A DNA stretch of 64,000 nucleotides, taken from IMG/VR virus record IMGVR_UViG_3300005336_000001, positions 1 through 64,000 of that record. One strand, written 5' to 3'. The notes below the pieces were generated by a model. The model was not told where the DNA came from. It was given only the letters and a program-made list of their open reading frames with translations, and made no database searches. Shown here piece by piece: positions 44,565 to 53,199 of the stretch. The DNA comes from a virus. Numbering within the stretch: position 1 is the stretch's first letter; each line of letters begins with the position of its first letter. Both the position numbers and the translations under genes were made by a program.

Positions 44565-45770
44565 TCAGTCCTCTTCTGAGTTTCGAGTTCGACGCCTCGC
44601 AGCTAGCTTGGCGCGGAGGCTGCCGCCAGTGTCCTCATCCTCATCTTCAGATTCAGTCTTCCCACGGCGGCTTTTCGTAGGGAGTGCTTCATCCTCATCT
44701 TCAGGTTCAGCCCTTACCCGTTTGCGGGCCGCAGGCTTTTCTTCAACATCATCATCATCGTCAGGATCGGCCTGTTTGCGTGATGACGAGCGACGTGCTG
44801 GTTTTTCATCTTCATCTTCATAATCAGGCTCAGGGTCTGGCCTTGCACGCTGTCTAGTCCGGGCCGGTTTTTCTTCAACCTCATCTTCATCCAGTTCTTG
44901 GTCCCTACGTGGGCCACGTGTTTTAAGTGGAAGCTCTTCCTGTTCAGGGTCCGAGCGCCGGGTGCGGCTACGCACCGGCTTTTCATCAACTTCATCCTCA
45001 CCCGGATCACATGCCTTGCGACTACGGATAGTCTTTTCTTCAGATTCAGGATCATCCTCATCCCTACGGCCAGCCTGACCACCAAAGGTTGCAGCAATGT
45101 GGTCATAGTCATAGAAGTTCAACACGTCAGGCAATTGGTTCTCAGCAATGAAATCCAGCCATTCAGCTTCAAGCCCTTCATCCTCATGAATGTTTGAGGG
45201 CTTCAGCACCTTCATCTTGGAAGGGTCATACTTGGTCAACAGACCAGTACCCTCCTTGTAGAAACGCACGTCACGGCCATCAGACGGGCCATCAATGAAG
45301 ATTACATCCTTGGTATCTTCATCAATGCACAAGTTGGACAGTGATTTGTCAAAGGTGAAAGGTGCGGCCCAAAGCAGTGGCCCTTCATCTTCATCCATGC
45401 GGTCAATGATCCAGTACAAAATGCGTTGTGACGGATTCAACGCCTTGGCCAGATCCTTATCACCTTCCTTCTGAGCATCACGACGTGCTTCTGCCAACGG
45501 ATCAGCACCTTTGCCGTGCTTGCTCAAAGAGAGGTACGATTGATTGTCAGCGCCAATATTGAAATTGACAAAGATATCCAAGCCGTAGTGTTTAGCCTTT
45601 TCCCACGTAGGGGGCAGAATACGGATAACGTTTTTTCCATCCTTTGGTTTCCACTGCTTGAACTTGGGCTTGATGTAGGTGTCATAATTGCCACCTTTCA
45701 TATTGGCCCGTTCCTTCAGTGTGTCCTTTGAACGCTTTTGATACTTGAACCCACGCTCTTCTTTAGGCAT
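44565..45770 (-). CDS. gp32-like single-stranded DNA-binding protein with long charged tail
   Basis: A 401-residue protein. The N-terminal 230 residues follow the phage gp32-type SSB pattern (K-N-V-I-R-I-L-P-P-T-W near residue 46; G-L-D-I-F-V-N-F-N-I-G; D-D-x-x-F-x-K-E-G-T-G-L). The C-terminal 170 residues are imperfect repeats alternating acidic runs (D-E-D-E, D-D-D-D) with E-E-K-P-x-R-x-R basic clusters. SSB acidic tails normally recruit partners; this one is far longer than T4 gp32's. No gp32-type zinc motif is evident. Confidence 0.8.
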   Translation of the reverse strand: MPKEERGFKYQKRSKDTLKERANMKGGNYDTYIKPKFKQWKPKDGKNVIRILPPTWEKAKHYGLDIFVNFNIGADNQSYLSLSKHGKGADPLAEARRDAQKEGDKDLAKALNPSQRILYWIIDRMDEDEGPLLWAAPFTFDKSLSNLCIDEDTKDVIFIDGPSDGRDVRFYKEGTGLLTKYDPSKMKVLKPSNIHEDEGLEAEWLDFIAENQLPDVLNFYDYDHIAATFGGQAGRRDEDDPESEEKTIRSRKACDPGEDEVDEKPVRSRTRRSDPEQEELPLKTRGPRRDQELDEDEVEEKPARTRQRARPDPEPDYEDEDEKPARRSSSRKQADPDDDDDVEEKPAARKRVRAEPEDEDEALPTKSRRGKTESEDEDEDTGGSLRAKLAARRRTRNSEED

Positions 45771-45787
45771 TTGTCACCTTTCTCATG

Positions 45788-46282
45788 TTAATCTCCTCCT
45801 CTGGCTGACCGTGCATTAGCTATGCGGTTGCGGTTTGCAGCATAGTGAGAAGCTTCTTGGGCTTTGGTAGGCTTAACGGATGCATCCTCATAATAGTTGG
45901 CAGAATATAATGAGACTAAATCTCTAAGCATGTAACTACGTTGTTGAAAGGCTTCTTTTAGAGCAAGTAATTTGTCTGATTTTGTTTTGGCATCTAAATA
46001 TTCATCAAAGGCTTTTTCATGGTCAATGTGCGTCTGCACGTAATTTTTGACCATGGTCTCGGTGACCTTATCAAACTTCTTAGCCAGTGCTCGCCTGCCT
46101 TCATTATCCAAATCAGCATCAACCACCGCTAGATTTTCCTTAGCACCATCCTTGTCAGCCAAGGCGTCAGTCAGCATTTCACTGATGGTGTAGAATAGGA
46201 CAGGTTGCCTGATAACCTCGTCATCAAGCACAGACTTATCGATAGCTAATTGCGCTTGAAGATCACTTATTGTTAGTGGCAT
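45788..46282 (-). CDS. Helical hypothetical protein of the recombination module
   Basis: A 164-residue protein from ATG 46282 (20-bp overlap upstream; the frame is open to 46387). It is largely alpha-helical, with L-K-E-A-F-Q-Q-R-S-Y-M-L-R-D-L-V-S-L-Y-S-A-N-Y-Y near residue 120. That segment and the position beside the SSB and recombinase recall UvsY-type mediators, but similarity is not strong enough to name it. Confidence 0.6.
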   Translation of the reverse strand: MPLTISDLQAQLAIDKSVLDDEVIRQPVLFYTISEMLTDALADKDGAKENLAVVDADLDNEGRRALAKKFDKVTETMVKNYVQTHIDHEKAFDEYLDAKTKSDKLLALKEAFQQRSYMLRDLVSLYSANYYEDASVKPTKAQEASHYAANRNRIANARSARGGD

Positions 46283-46457
46283 CGGGCAACATGATCTCGA
46301 TTTCAACATAGTGAGCCCGCTCAGTGGCGGGATCAAATGACCAAATAGGCTGCATGGCTTTAAACATCTCAAGTGATGTTTCGGCATCTGATCCGTGGAT
46401 CATGTAGCCACCTTTGTCGTCGACAAGGACGACTGCTTTTACAGTCAGTGCTGGCAT
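46263..46457 (-). CDS. Small hypothetical protein
   Basis: A 64-residue protein with a short beta/alpha/beta look (V-K-A-V-V-L-V-D-D-K-G-G-Y-M-I-H-G; H-Y-V-E-I-E-I). It abuts the clamp-loader stop directly. Function unknown. Confidence 0.6.
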   Translation of the reverse strand: MPALTVKAVVLVDDKGGYMIHGSDAETSLEMFKAMQPIWSFDPATERAHYVEIEIMLPDATNNK

Positions 46458-47405
46458 TTAAACATCCAATTTCAAAGCTAGGCCGATTGAATACATCAGG
46501 GGAGCTTGTTTGTCTGAAGTCAGGTATGGTTTAGAGAAAGCCTCAATAAGTGAGAGTAGTTGGATGGCTGTTTTGTCTGATTTAGTGCCCTTCAATACGG
46601 CTGCAAAATAATTCATCAGAACTATTCGAACACTTTCAGCTTCCTGACCCTCCAACCCCTTTAGATACTTCGTAGCTTCAGCCCAATTGTGTCCCTTACC
46701 TGATACGAGCCAACGCGCGAGGTCCACTATTTCTTTGGATTGGCCAGCATTGCGCATGATCTCACGCGCTTCATTTAGTGTTTTGCAGGAGAGACACTCC
46801 TCAAGATACACTAGGGCTTGACGTGGCGAGCCCCCACAATTTTCTACTATGGCCTCAATAATTTCGTCTGAAACGTCAAACTTTTCATCATCTGCCACAT
46901 GCACTAACAGGTCAAGTATCAGCTCTTCCTTGACCGGCTTGAGGTCGTACCTGAGGCATCGGGTGATGATTGCCTTTGGCATCTTTGCCACTTCGGTAGT
47001 GCAAAATGCCCAGTAGACGTGTGCTGGTGGCTCCTCAATAGGCTTGAGCATGACATCCCACGCTGCCGCTGACAGCCTGTGAGCCTCATCCATGATGATG
47101 AATTTAGTAGGGCTCCCACCAATGGCCCTGTACAGTGTGCGGCTTACCAGCTCTTGGACGTCTTCCTTGCCTGACTTGGAAGCACCATTTACTTCTTCCA
47201 AGTTAATAACACTGCGCCCACTACCCCCAAACTCACCAGCAAGAATACGAGCAAGAGTTGTTTTTCCTGTACCGCTAGGCCCGGTGAAGATAAAAGCATG
47301 AGCACGTGCATCTTTGACTACCCTTTTCAAACTACGGACCACAGGGTCTTGGCCTAAGACGTCTTCAAACTTCTCAGGACGGTATTTAGTGTGAAGGGAA
47401 CTCAT
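46458..47405 (-). CDS. Clamp-loader ATPase (DnaX/gp44-like)
   Basis: A 315-residue AAA+ protein that opens sliding clamps on primed DNA. It starts with Y-R-P-E-K-F-E-D-V-L-G-Q-D, has Walker A G-P-S-G-T-G-K-T (about 42-49), Walker B I-I-M-D-E-A-H-R (about 103-110), then the sensor segment F-C-T-T and T-R-C-L-R-Y-D with the SRC-like motif changed to TRC. It lies between the polymerase and SSB genes. Confidence 0.92.
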   Translation of the reverse strand: MSSLHTKYRPEKFEDVLGQDPVVRSLKRVVKDARAHAFIFTGPSGTGKTTLARILAGEFGGSGRSVINLEEVNGASKSGKEDVQELVSRTLYRAIGGSPTKFIIMDEAHRLSAAAWDVMLKPIEEPPAHVYWAFCTTEVAKMPKAIITRCLRYDLKPVKEELILDLLVHVADDEKFDVSDEIIEAIVENCGGSPRQALVYLEECLSCKTLNEAREIMRNAGQSKEIVDLARWLVSGKGHNWAEATKYLKGLEGQEAESVRIVLMNYFAAVLKGTKSDKTAIQLLSLIEAFSKPYLTSDKQAPLMYSIGLALKLDV

Positions 47406-47878
47406 AGGTCTTTGTCTCGTTCACCATCACGAAGTCTGTGAACTATTTCTTTAGGTGTCTCAGGATGTACATGCAATGCACGCATCCCTCGTAAATAGAA
47501 ATTCCAACAACGTTTTCTGATTGTTTCATCAGGAAAATGAATGCCTGCAATAGCAAAGGCATGCCACAGATGTTGGAGGAAATGAACGTTATATTGATCA
47601 ATTGATCCGTAGAAAGTATTAGTCGCTCCCTTCCATGGATCTTCAAAATCAGCACCAATTAGGACGGTTTGCATGAATGGATCATCACGCCATACAACAC
47701 CTTTATCCATTGGCTTGCCTTCACGTCCTGAGACCATCACCAAAGCACGTAAAGCGCGGACAATTGGTTTTGCCACATCCTCTTTGGCAACTCCATCAGG
47801 CCCGCGAAGTGCGAGTATCAACACTCCTTGCTGCCTCAATGAGATATTCATTACCCAATCTTGGAGTACGCTAGGCAT
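47402..47878 (-). CDS. Conserved hypothetical beside DNA polymerase
   Basis: A 158-residue protein overlapping the clamp loader (4 bp) and abutting the polymerase stop. L-R-Q-Q-G-V-L-I-L-A-L-R-G-P-D-G and V-R-A-L-R-A-L-V-M-V form a pattern I recall from a conserved phage protein next to polymerases. It could be a small clamp-loader subunit by position, but no sequence evidence supports that. Confidence 0.65.
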   Translation of the reverse strand: MPSVLQDWVMNISLRQQGVLILALRGPDGVAKEDVAKPIVRALRALVMVSGREGKPMDKGVVWRDDPFMQTVLIGADFEDPWKGATNTFYGSIDQYNVHFLQHLWHAFAIAGIHFPDETIRKRCWNFYLRGMRALHVHPETPKEIVHRLRDGERDKDL

Positions 47879-50499
47879 TAGAGATCCTTATGTGACCAGA
47901 ACTTGCCAATTCCCTTTTCACTCATCTCAAGCCAGTTATAGCCTTTTGAACCGGTGACGGATAGAGGCACGTTGATGAACGGGTAAACAGGAGCCAACAT
48001 GGTTTTGTAGATTCTTTCAACAGCCTCTTCTATGATCTTAGGATCATCAGGTATACTGAATGTGAGATCGTCGTGAATGTTCATTATTGGATGGAAATAC
48101 CATTTGCCTGTAGACGAAGCGTAGCTAGACAGATCAACCATAGCCCTGCACACAATGTCGCAAGCAACACTCTGTATTGGATAATTAATCGCCTGCGGAC
48201 GGGAGAGAGGATAATGACGCCTGCGCCCCGTCGGGCTTTCCACAAAACCTGTCTCATAGTAGTTGCTCACTAGACGTTTTTGCCATTGGTACACCCCGCT
48301 AAAGTCTTTCCAGAAATCATTAAACAGCTTCTCAATGACGTGCTTGGGTGCTTCCACTCCAGTAGCCGCACTGAGATATCCAGCAATGGATTCCTTAGCT
48401 GCACCAAAGAAGGCTGGAAACACCAATTTGTTTTTGATCAAGCCACGGAAGGTTTTCATCGTGGTCTTGTCATCGTACATATGGGAGCCACCTATGTAGG
48501 CAGGCCAGAGTTTGGCGGCACGTTGCGCCCACTCCATGTGCATATCATAATCTTCCCATAAAGCTTTGACAAAGGTTTTGTCTTTGGAGCACATAGCCCC
48601 CGTGCAACCTTCAAGCTGGCCGTAGTCAAATGCCAAAAGAACATGGCCTTTTTCAGCCACTACTTGTTCGCGAACCCATTTATCATTGCGTGACGGCCAG
48701 TTTTGTTGGTTCGGTTGATCGCTGGAAGTGCGTCCTGTTTCAGCAAACGTTGTGTTGAAGGATGGATGTATCTTGCCATCAGGCCAAATAACCGTGCCAG
48801 TCCCTAGTGTAAATTCATCCACATAAGTTGATTTCAATTTGCTGCGATTTCTGAAGGGCTCAAGGTCTTTGGCAAGTGGGTGGTTTATCTTGCTGAGAGT
48901 AGCCTTGTCACTTGATTCCTTACCTTCAGCATTAATCAGTAGCTTCCCAAACTTGGTGTGTTCTTTGAACAGCTTGATGACGTGAGGGCCGGAAGCTGGA
49001 TTGAATTTCTCATAGTTCTTGATCTCAAAAGCTTTGACTTCAGGGAGCGATCGTATTCGTTCCTCAATGGGAGTGATTTCATCAGCAAGTTTTTTCGCAA
49101 ACTTTTTGTTCGTGTCTTGATCAATGTTGATTCCCATATGTTGCATCAATGCCACAGTAGGTTGTCGTGGCTGTGCTTCACGGTAGGCTGCAAGGAGCCC
49201 TTCAATTTCCAACATAATCATCTGAAGCTTGAACAGACGCAGCGTGTATTTGGTGTCTGCACCGTTATAGATCAGGGTCTCGTCAAGGTCAGCTTTGTGC
49301 ATATTCTTTTTGTCAAGCTTGAAGAGACTTTTGTAGCCGATGCCAAAGTTTTGTTTTACGAGGAAATCTAAAGCCTGATATGGGTTTGGTTGGAATTGCT
49401 CGTCATTGCCACCACGCTTTCCCCTACGTTCATCCAAAAAGTGAGACTGCATCATTGTGCATTCCCAAACATCGTGGAAGATTGAATTCCTCCCCAAAAG
49501 TGAAATCAGCCACTCAACTTCGAAAGGGGTGTTATGGGCTATCACTGTGGTTTGATCGGATAGGAGATCTTTCAGAGCTGCTTTTAGTTTTGTTTTCGCA
49601 ATATCATCCCAGCCTGCTTTGTCATGATCCATGGCAAATGAGAAGTTGGTTTTGCCAAAGCTAATTGCGACTGTGAGAACCTTGGCACCCACCGCGTAAG
49701 GGCGCAGAGGCCACGTTTCCAAATCAATGGCCTTTTCAGGTGCCTTGCGGGCCTCACTGATAAGCGCCAAGACCTGCCCTAGTTGGGTACTGCTCTGCCC
49801 ATTAAACGCTTGTATGCCTGCCCTAACGCTTTGGGGGGTATCAATTTCAGGGGGGTCTAATTCATCAGCTAGTTTGCTAGCGCGAGCTAGGTCAAACTTG
49901 AGGCAATGCCCTAGTTTTGATCTGAGGGGCTCACTTCCTTCATAAGCGTGTTCGATAATGAAAGATGGGTGGTAAGTTGGCATGAACCAGCAGGCATGTC
50001 CCCCCACTTTGACGGCGAAGAGTCGTCCACGCAAACCAACCATGTCACTTGACCCCAACATCCATTGAAGAGGTAACACCCCCAAACCGATGATAAGTCT
50101 CGGCTTTGATCTTTCAATAGATGTGGTGACAAGAGTTCGGCAGCATTCCATTGCGACCCACTGAGGCTGGTCTTTGTAGTGGTCGTAATCACGAATAACA
50201 TTATCATAACTAAACCTATCAGCGCCCCGCAACAAGCTGCCAAGAAGTTTACCAGCCGGTCCTCCGAACGGTTGACCTTTTTCGTCACCGATTTCAGTAG
50301 GGGCGTCTCCAAGGACGTAGATTCCATTCTGTTCACCCAAGTCAGGCGGCATTTTTGGAGTGCAATTGTTGGCCTTATCCAAAGGGCACGCACGGCAACC
50401 TAATCGGTTGAACGTTTCCTTGGACGATTTTCCAGCCTTGGCTGGAGCTGACCCACGTTTAATTGGAGCAGCTTTTTTCTGAGTAAAAAAGAAAGACAT
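47878..50499 (-). CDS. Uracil-DNA glycosylase / 3'-5' exonuclease / family A DNA polymerase fusion
   Basis: An 873-residue protein. Residues about 30-215 look like a family 4-type uracil-DNA glycosylase: C-R-A-C-P-L (35-40), G-D-A-P-T-E-I-G-D-E-K-G-Q-P-F-G-G-P-A-G (64-83), L-I-I-G-L-G (135-140) and P-T-Y-H-P-S (174-179). The exonuclease motif D-L-E-T is at 259-262. The polymerase has motif A D-Y-G-Q-L-E (625-630), motif B R-x(3)-K-x-K-x(7)-F-F-G (685-699) and motif C H-D-D (809-811) in place of the usual H-D-E. The usual third Fe-S Cys region of the glycosylase is altered, with C-C at 119-120. Replicative polymerase of this phage. Confidence 0.88.
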   Translation of the reverse strand: MSFFFTQKKAAPIKRGSAPAKAGKSSKETFNRLGCRACPLDKANNCTPKMPPDLGEQNGIYVLGDAPTEIGDEKGQPFGGPAGKLLGSLLRGADRFSYDNVIRDYDHYKDQPQWVAMECCRTLVTTSIERSKPRLIIGLGVLPLQWMLGSSDMVGLRGRLFAVKVGGHACWFMPTYHPSFIIEHAYEGSEPLRSKLGHCLKFDLARASKLADELDPPEIDTPQSVRAGIQAFNGQSSTQLGQVLALISEARKAPEKAIDLETWPLRPYAVGAKVLTVAISFGKTNFSFAMDHDKAGWDDIAKTKLKAALKDLLSDQTTVIAHNTPFEVEWLISLLGRNSIFHDVWECTMMQSHFLDERRGKRGGNDEQFQPNPYQALDFLVKQNFGIGYKSLFKLDKKNMHKADLDETLIYNGADTKYTLRLFKLQMIMLEIEGLLAAYREAQPRQPTVALMQHMGINIDQDTNKKFAKKLADEITPIEERIRSLPEVKAFEIKNYEKFNPASGPHVIKLFKEHTKFGKLLINAEGKESSDKATLSKINHPLAKDLEPFRNRSKLKSTYVDEFTLGTGTVIWPDGKIHPSFNTTFAETGRTSSDQPNQQNWPSRNDKWVREQVVAEKGHVLLAFDYGQLEGCTGAMCSKDKTFVKALWEDYDMHMEWAQRAAKLWPAYIGGSHMYDDKTTMKTFRGLIKNKLVFPAFFGAAKESIAGYLSAATGVEAPKHVIEKLFNDFWKDFSGVYQWQKRLVSNYYETGFVESPTGRRRHYPLSRPQAINYPIQSVACDIVCRAMVDLSSYASSTGKWYFHPIMNIHDDLTFSIPDDPKIIEEAVERIYKTMLAPVYPFINVPLSVTGSKGYNWLEMSEKGIGKFWSHKDL

Positions 50500-50727
50500 T
50501 TATTGCTGTTGCCTGTTGTGATGCTGTTCACAGATACGTTTTGCCCGTGCAAAAGTTTTCACAGGTTTTTCGTACTGAATTAGGTAGTGCGTCTTTCCGT
50601 CAAGGTCTTTGAATGAGGCCGTAAACTGTTCATCTTCAAGAATTACATAGGTGCCAATTGCTGTTCTAGCACCCCACAATTTTTGATCAGACAAAGTCAG
50701 TGGTGGCAGCAGCTCTTCAAAGACCAT
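50500..50727 (-). CDS. Small hypothetical protein
   Basis: A 75-residue protein with a compact beta-rich middle (G-T-Y-V-I-L-E-D-E-Q-F-T-A-S-F) and a basic helix at the end (F-A-R-A-K-R-I-C-E-Q-H-H-N-R). It abuts the polymerase start, between polymerase and clamp. Unknown. Confidence 0.6.
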   Translation of the reverse strand: MVFEELLPPLTLSDQKLWGARTAIGTYVILEDEQFTASFKDLDGKTHYLIQYEKPVKTFARAKRICEQHHNRQQQ

Positions 50728-50729
50728 AA

Positions 50730-51749
50730 CTACCCCATATTGCTTACGAGCAACAAAGCCCCAATATCGTCATTCTCAAGCATGATACAATTGTCATGGA
50801 TAGCTATTTTCCCACAGTAACCCAAAGCCCGTTGGAGGTGGCCAGCGTTGATGCTGGCTTCCACGTCGGGATGACCCTTCAACAACATACTATCCTTGAT
50901 TTCCCCCATGTGAGTTTCCGTGTGCAATGACAGCTTGCCTTTGACTACAGAGGCCGTTGTCTTTTGACTTTCAGGGTCGGATAATACTCTTGCACGTGAA
51001 AGTGCCTCAACTAAGGCATCAGGCACATCTTGGACAGCAATTTTTGCCTTCACTGTCCTCTTTATCAGGTCATCAAAATCAATTGGTTCTTTTACTTCAA
51101 GAATGGTGCTGTAAACTGCCCACTCACCCATGCTGGCAAATATCCATTTATCATTGAATTGGATGCTGCCTTTGGTCATGCTCAGCACAGACCACAGTTT
51201 CAAAACGGCAGAGCAGAAGGGAGTCGGCATCAGAACACGGCTTTTGATGCCAGCCTTTAGTTGGACCCTTGTGATGGTGTCACCATTGCATGAGAACAGT
51301 TTGTCGCCGTTGAGGGTCACCCCTTGCAACGCAACCTGTGTCTCATCGCTGGATACTGTCTCAAGGCACATCGATAGGGCATTAGCAAAGCTCTCAGTAA
51401 AAGGCACTTTGAAATGCCAATCATCTTCAGGCACTTCAAAGATAAAGTCTTCCTCAGATTGAAACGGCAACTTGCTGATAGTTTTACCAAGCTTAATGGT
51501 TGCCGTATCCTGCTCAAGGTTGATTTCCATATCCTCAACTTGACTATTGGATAGCAAGCCCAACAACGTTGCCCCGTGGATGCCACAGCTCCACTCAAAC
51601 TCTGATGGCCCAATAATGGCAATTGTCCCGTTGTGGGCCGACACCGCACCCTCAGTGAAGTTGAAACATTGGAAGATAGGAACTGTTCTATCCACAGCCA
51701 ATGCAGGCTTTACCAGTTCAAGCGTTTTTACCAACTCTGCTCGATTCAT
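50730..51749 (-). CDS. Putative sliding clamp (DnaN-like)
   Basis: A 339-residue protein from ATG 51749 (TAATG overlap; the open frame to 51821 lies in the upstream gene). The N-terminus R-A-E-L-V-K-T-L-E-L-V-K-P-A-L-A, then T-V-P-I-F-Q-C-F, and V-S-A-H-N-G-T-I-A-I matches the first domain of bacterial beta clamps. The length fits a dimeric three-domain ring. It lies in the polymerase/clamp-loader neighbourhood. Later domains are too divergent to confirm by eye. Confidence 0.7.
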   Translation of the reverse strand: MNRAELVKTLELVKPALAVDRTVPIFQCFNFTEGAVSAHNGTIAIIGPSEFEWSCGIHGATLLGLLSNSQVEDMEINLEQDTATIKLGKTISKLPFQSEEDFIFEVPEDDWHFKVPFTESFANALSMCLETVSSDETQVALQGVTLNGDKLFSCNGDTITRVQLKAGIKSRVLMPTPFCSAVLKLWSVLSMTKGSIQFNDKWIFASMGEWAVYSTILEVKEPIDFDDLIKRTVKAKIAVQDVPDALVEALSRARVLSDPESQKTTASVVKGKLSLHTETHMGEIKDSMLLKGHPDVEASINAGHLQRALGYCGKIAIHDNCIMLENDDIGALLLVSNMG

Positions 51750-52168
51750 TATAATTCTTTCATCCAAGCTCTGTGACGGGCTGCAAGTGTGATGCAGTTT
51801 TTCTTTTTGGCCTCTTCCCATGTTATCCCATATTTTTCAACCCACGGATTTAAAATTGCTTCAATTCCAGCTTTATAAAGTTTTCTCCTCCATGGAATTA
51901 GATATCCAAAAATGTTAAGATTCCTATAATATCTGTTTTCAATATAAAAATCCAAACCATACATACTGTTAGCCATCCAAATTTCCATATTTTCAGTTTT
52001 GTTTGCAAGACGAAATGGAAAATGACATCGCCAATTTCGTGGTCTGAATTTGAGGCTGACAAGCACCCTTGTCAGGTCGTAATTGAAGCGTTCTCGTTTA
52101 GCTTTCTGGCGTTCGAAAAATGAGTAGATTTTCGTGACGCGGCACGAGCTTGTGCCCCTTCCAAGCAT
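51749..52168 (-). CDS. Hypothetical protein, start uncertain
   Basis: The open frame codes 139 residues, but the first 24 codons overlap the methyltransferase gene. An in-frame GTG near residue 35 or the Met near residue 61 (M-E-I-W-M-A-N) could be the true start. Aromatic-rich (F-Y-I-E-N-R-Y-Y-R-N-L-N-I-F-G-Y). No family is recognised. Confidence 0.5.
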   Translation of the reverse strand: MLGRGTSSCRVTKIYSFFERQKAKRERFNYDLTRVLVSLKFRPRNWRCHFPFRLANKTENMEIWMANSMYGLDFYIENRYYRNLNIFGYLIPWRRKLYKAGIEAILNPWVEKYGITWEEAKKKNCITLAARHRAWMKEL

Positions 52169-52991
52169 TGCTTGCCCTCACTGCGGCTGACGCGAAGTTC
52201 TTAGATAGGATGATATTCTGCCAATAGATAAATCCAGCATCACGGAAATTCTCAACTGTGTCAGCCGGGAAATCAATTAGCTCTCCTTTCTTGTCTCTAA
52301 ATAAACCTACAATAATACATACAAAAGAGCCCGGCTTCATCCTATGCTTGTGAGCATGTGCACATAGATACATAGAGGCATTAAACTCAGCATAACTGCC
52401 AAGATTCGATATGTCATCCTGTTGGTCTGAGTAGACTTCCAAATCAAAATAGGGAGGGCAAGTAATGGCGCAATCAAACATAGCATCAACATCAAGATAA
52501 CGACCATCAGAATTAACATAGGTCGCTCCTTTCAATTTCAATTTCTTTAGTATGGCTTCATTTTCATCAATCTGCTCTTGACGGATTTCAAAGCCGACAT
52601 ATTCATGGCCCATAATACACGATACCAGCCCACGCGGTGGGCCACCAGCGAAAGCATCAAGAATCTTACTACCAATTGGACCTCCGTATCGCACAATGAT
52701 CATTTCCATCAGTGGTGCGGGGAATACTGAGTGAGTGCCTGTGTAAACCGAGTTATGGTCAGCCCTGAAGCTTTGATCGCGAGCGCCGGTGTGGCCTGTT
52801 TCACCCGTCAGCCTGCGCCAATCACGGACACGACGTTTGATTATCTCATCTACCTGCCAGATGGTAGTGGTGGTGCTGAACCAATCCTTGCCCTGTGAAG
52901 GCCGGACATATGCCTGCTGCGGGGTAATGAGCAGAGGCCTGCTGGTCTTGAGTGTTTTTCCAGATACCTTGTCTATTGTTTTAAACAGCAT
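52098..52991 (-). CDS. DNA methyltransferase (N4/N6 amino-type)
   Basis: A 297-residue protein. SAM motif I is D-A-F-A-G-G-P-P-R-G (about residues 109-118) and the catalytic motif IV is T-C-P-P-Y (about 170-174), in the order of alpha/gamma-type amino-methyltransferases. The G-Y/F-E-I-R segment after motif I binds the ribose. No restriction partner is seen nearby, so it is probably a solitary methylase for self-protection or regulation. Target sequence not readable. Confidence 0.8.
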   Translation of the reverse strand: MLFKTIDKVSGKTLKTSRPLLITPQQAYVRPSQGKDWFSTTTTIWQVDEIIKRRVRDWRRLTGETGHTGARDQSFRADHNSVYTGTHSVFPAPLMEMIIVRYGGPIGSKILDAFAGGPPRGLVSCIMGHEYVGFEIRQEQIDENEAILKKLKLKGATYVNSDGRYLDVDAMFDCAITCPPYFDLEVYSDQQDDISNLGSYAEFNASMYLCAHAHKHRMKPGSFVCIIVGLFRDKKGELIDFPADTVENFRDAGFIYWQNIILSKNFASAAVRASNAWKGHKLVPRHENLLIFRTPES

Positions 52992-53199
52992 ATTTCACCG
53001 TGTCATACCAGATGCCACTCTCAAACACTCTATTGAGAGCCATGGTATTGCCTATTAATTTTTTATATTCTTTAACTGAGGTAGGGATTAACCCTGCCTT
53101 TAATGCTCGTTTTCGGACTGTGGGCTTCACTTTGTGAAGTAACACATAGTTCCGGAAGGTGGGATAACCACCCTCCGGATATTCAATTATGATCTTCAC
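52981..53199 (-). CDS. Small hypothetical protein
   Basis: A 72-residue basic protein. R-N-Y-V-L-L-H-K-V-K-P-T-V-R-K-R-A-L-K-A-G-L-I-P looks like a short helix-turn-helix-type stretch. It overlaps the methyltransferase start (11 bp) and the vWA stop (4 bp). Function unknown. Confidence 0.6.
   Translation of the reverse strand: MKIIIEYPEGGYPTFRNYVLLHKVKPTVRKRALKAGLIPTSVKEYKKLIGNTMALNRVFESGIWYDTVKYAV

Noticed and set aside
44608-44823. Ser-rich plus-strand frame opposite the SSB tail
   Set aside because: It is a shadow of the acidic repeats; the reverse complement of GAN/GAT-rich codons gives Ser-rich open frames.
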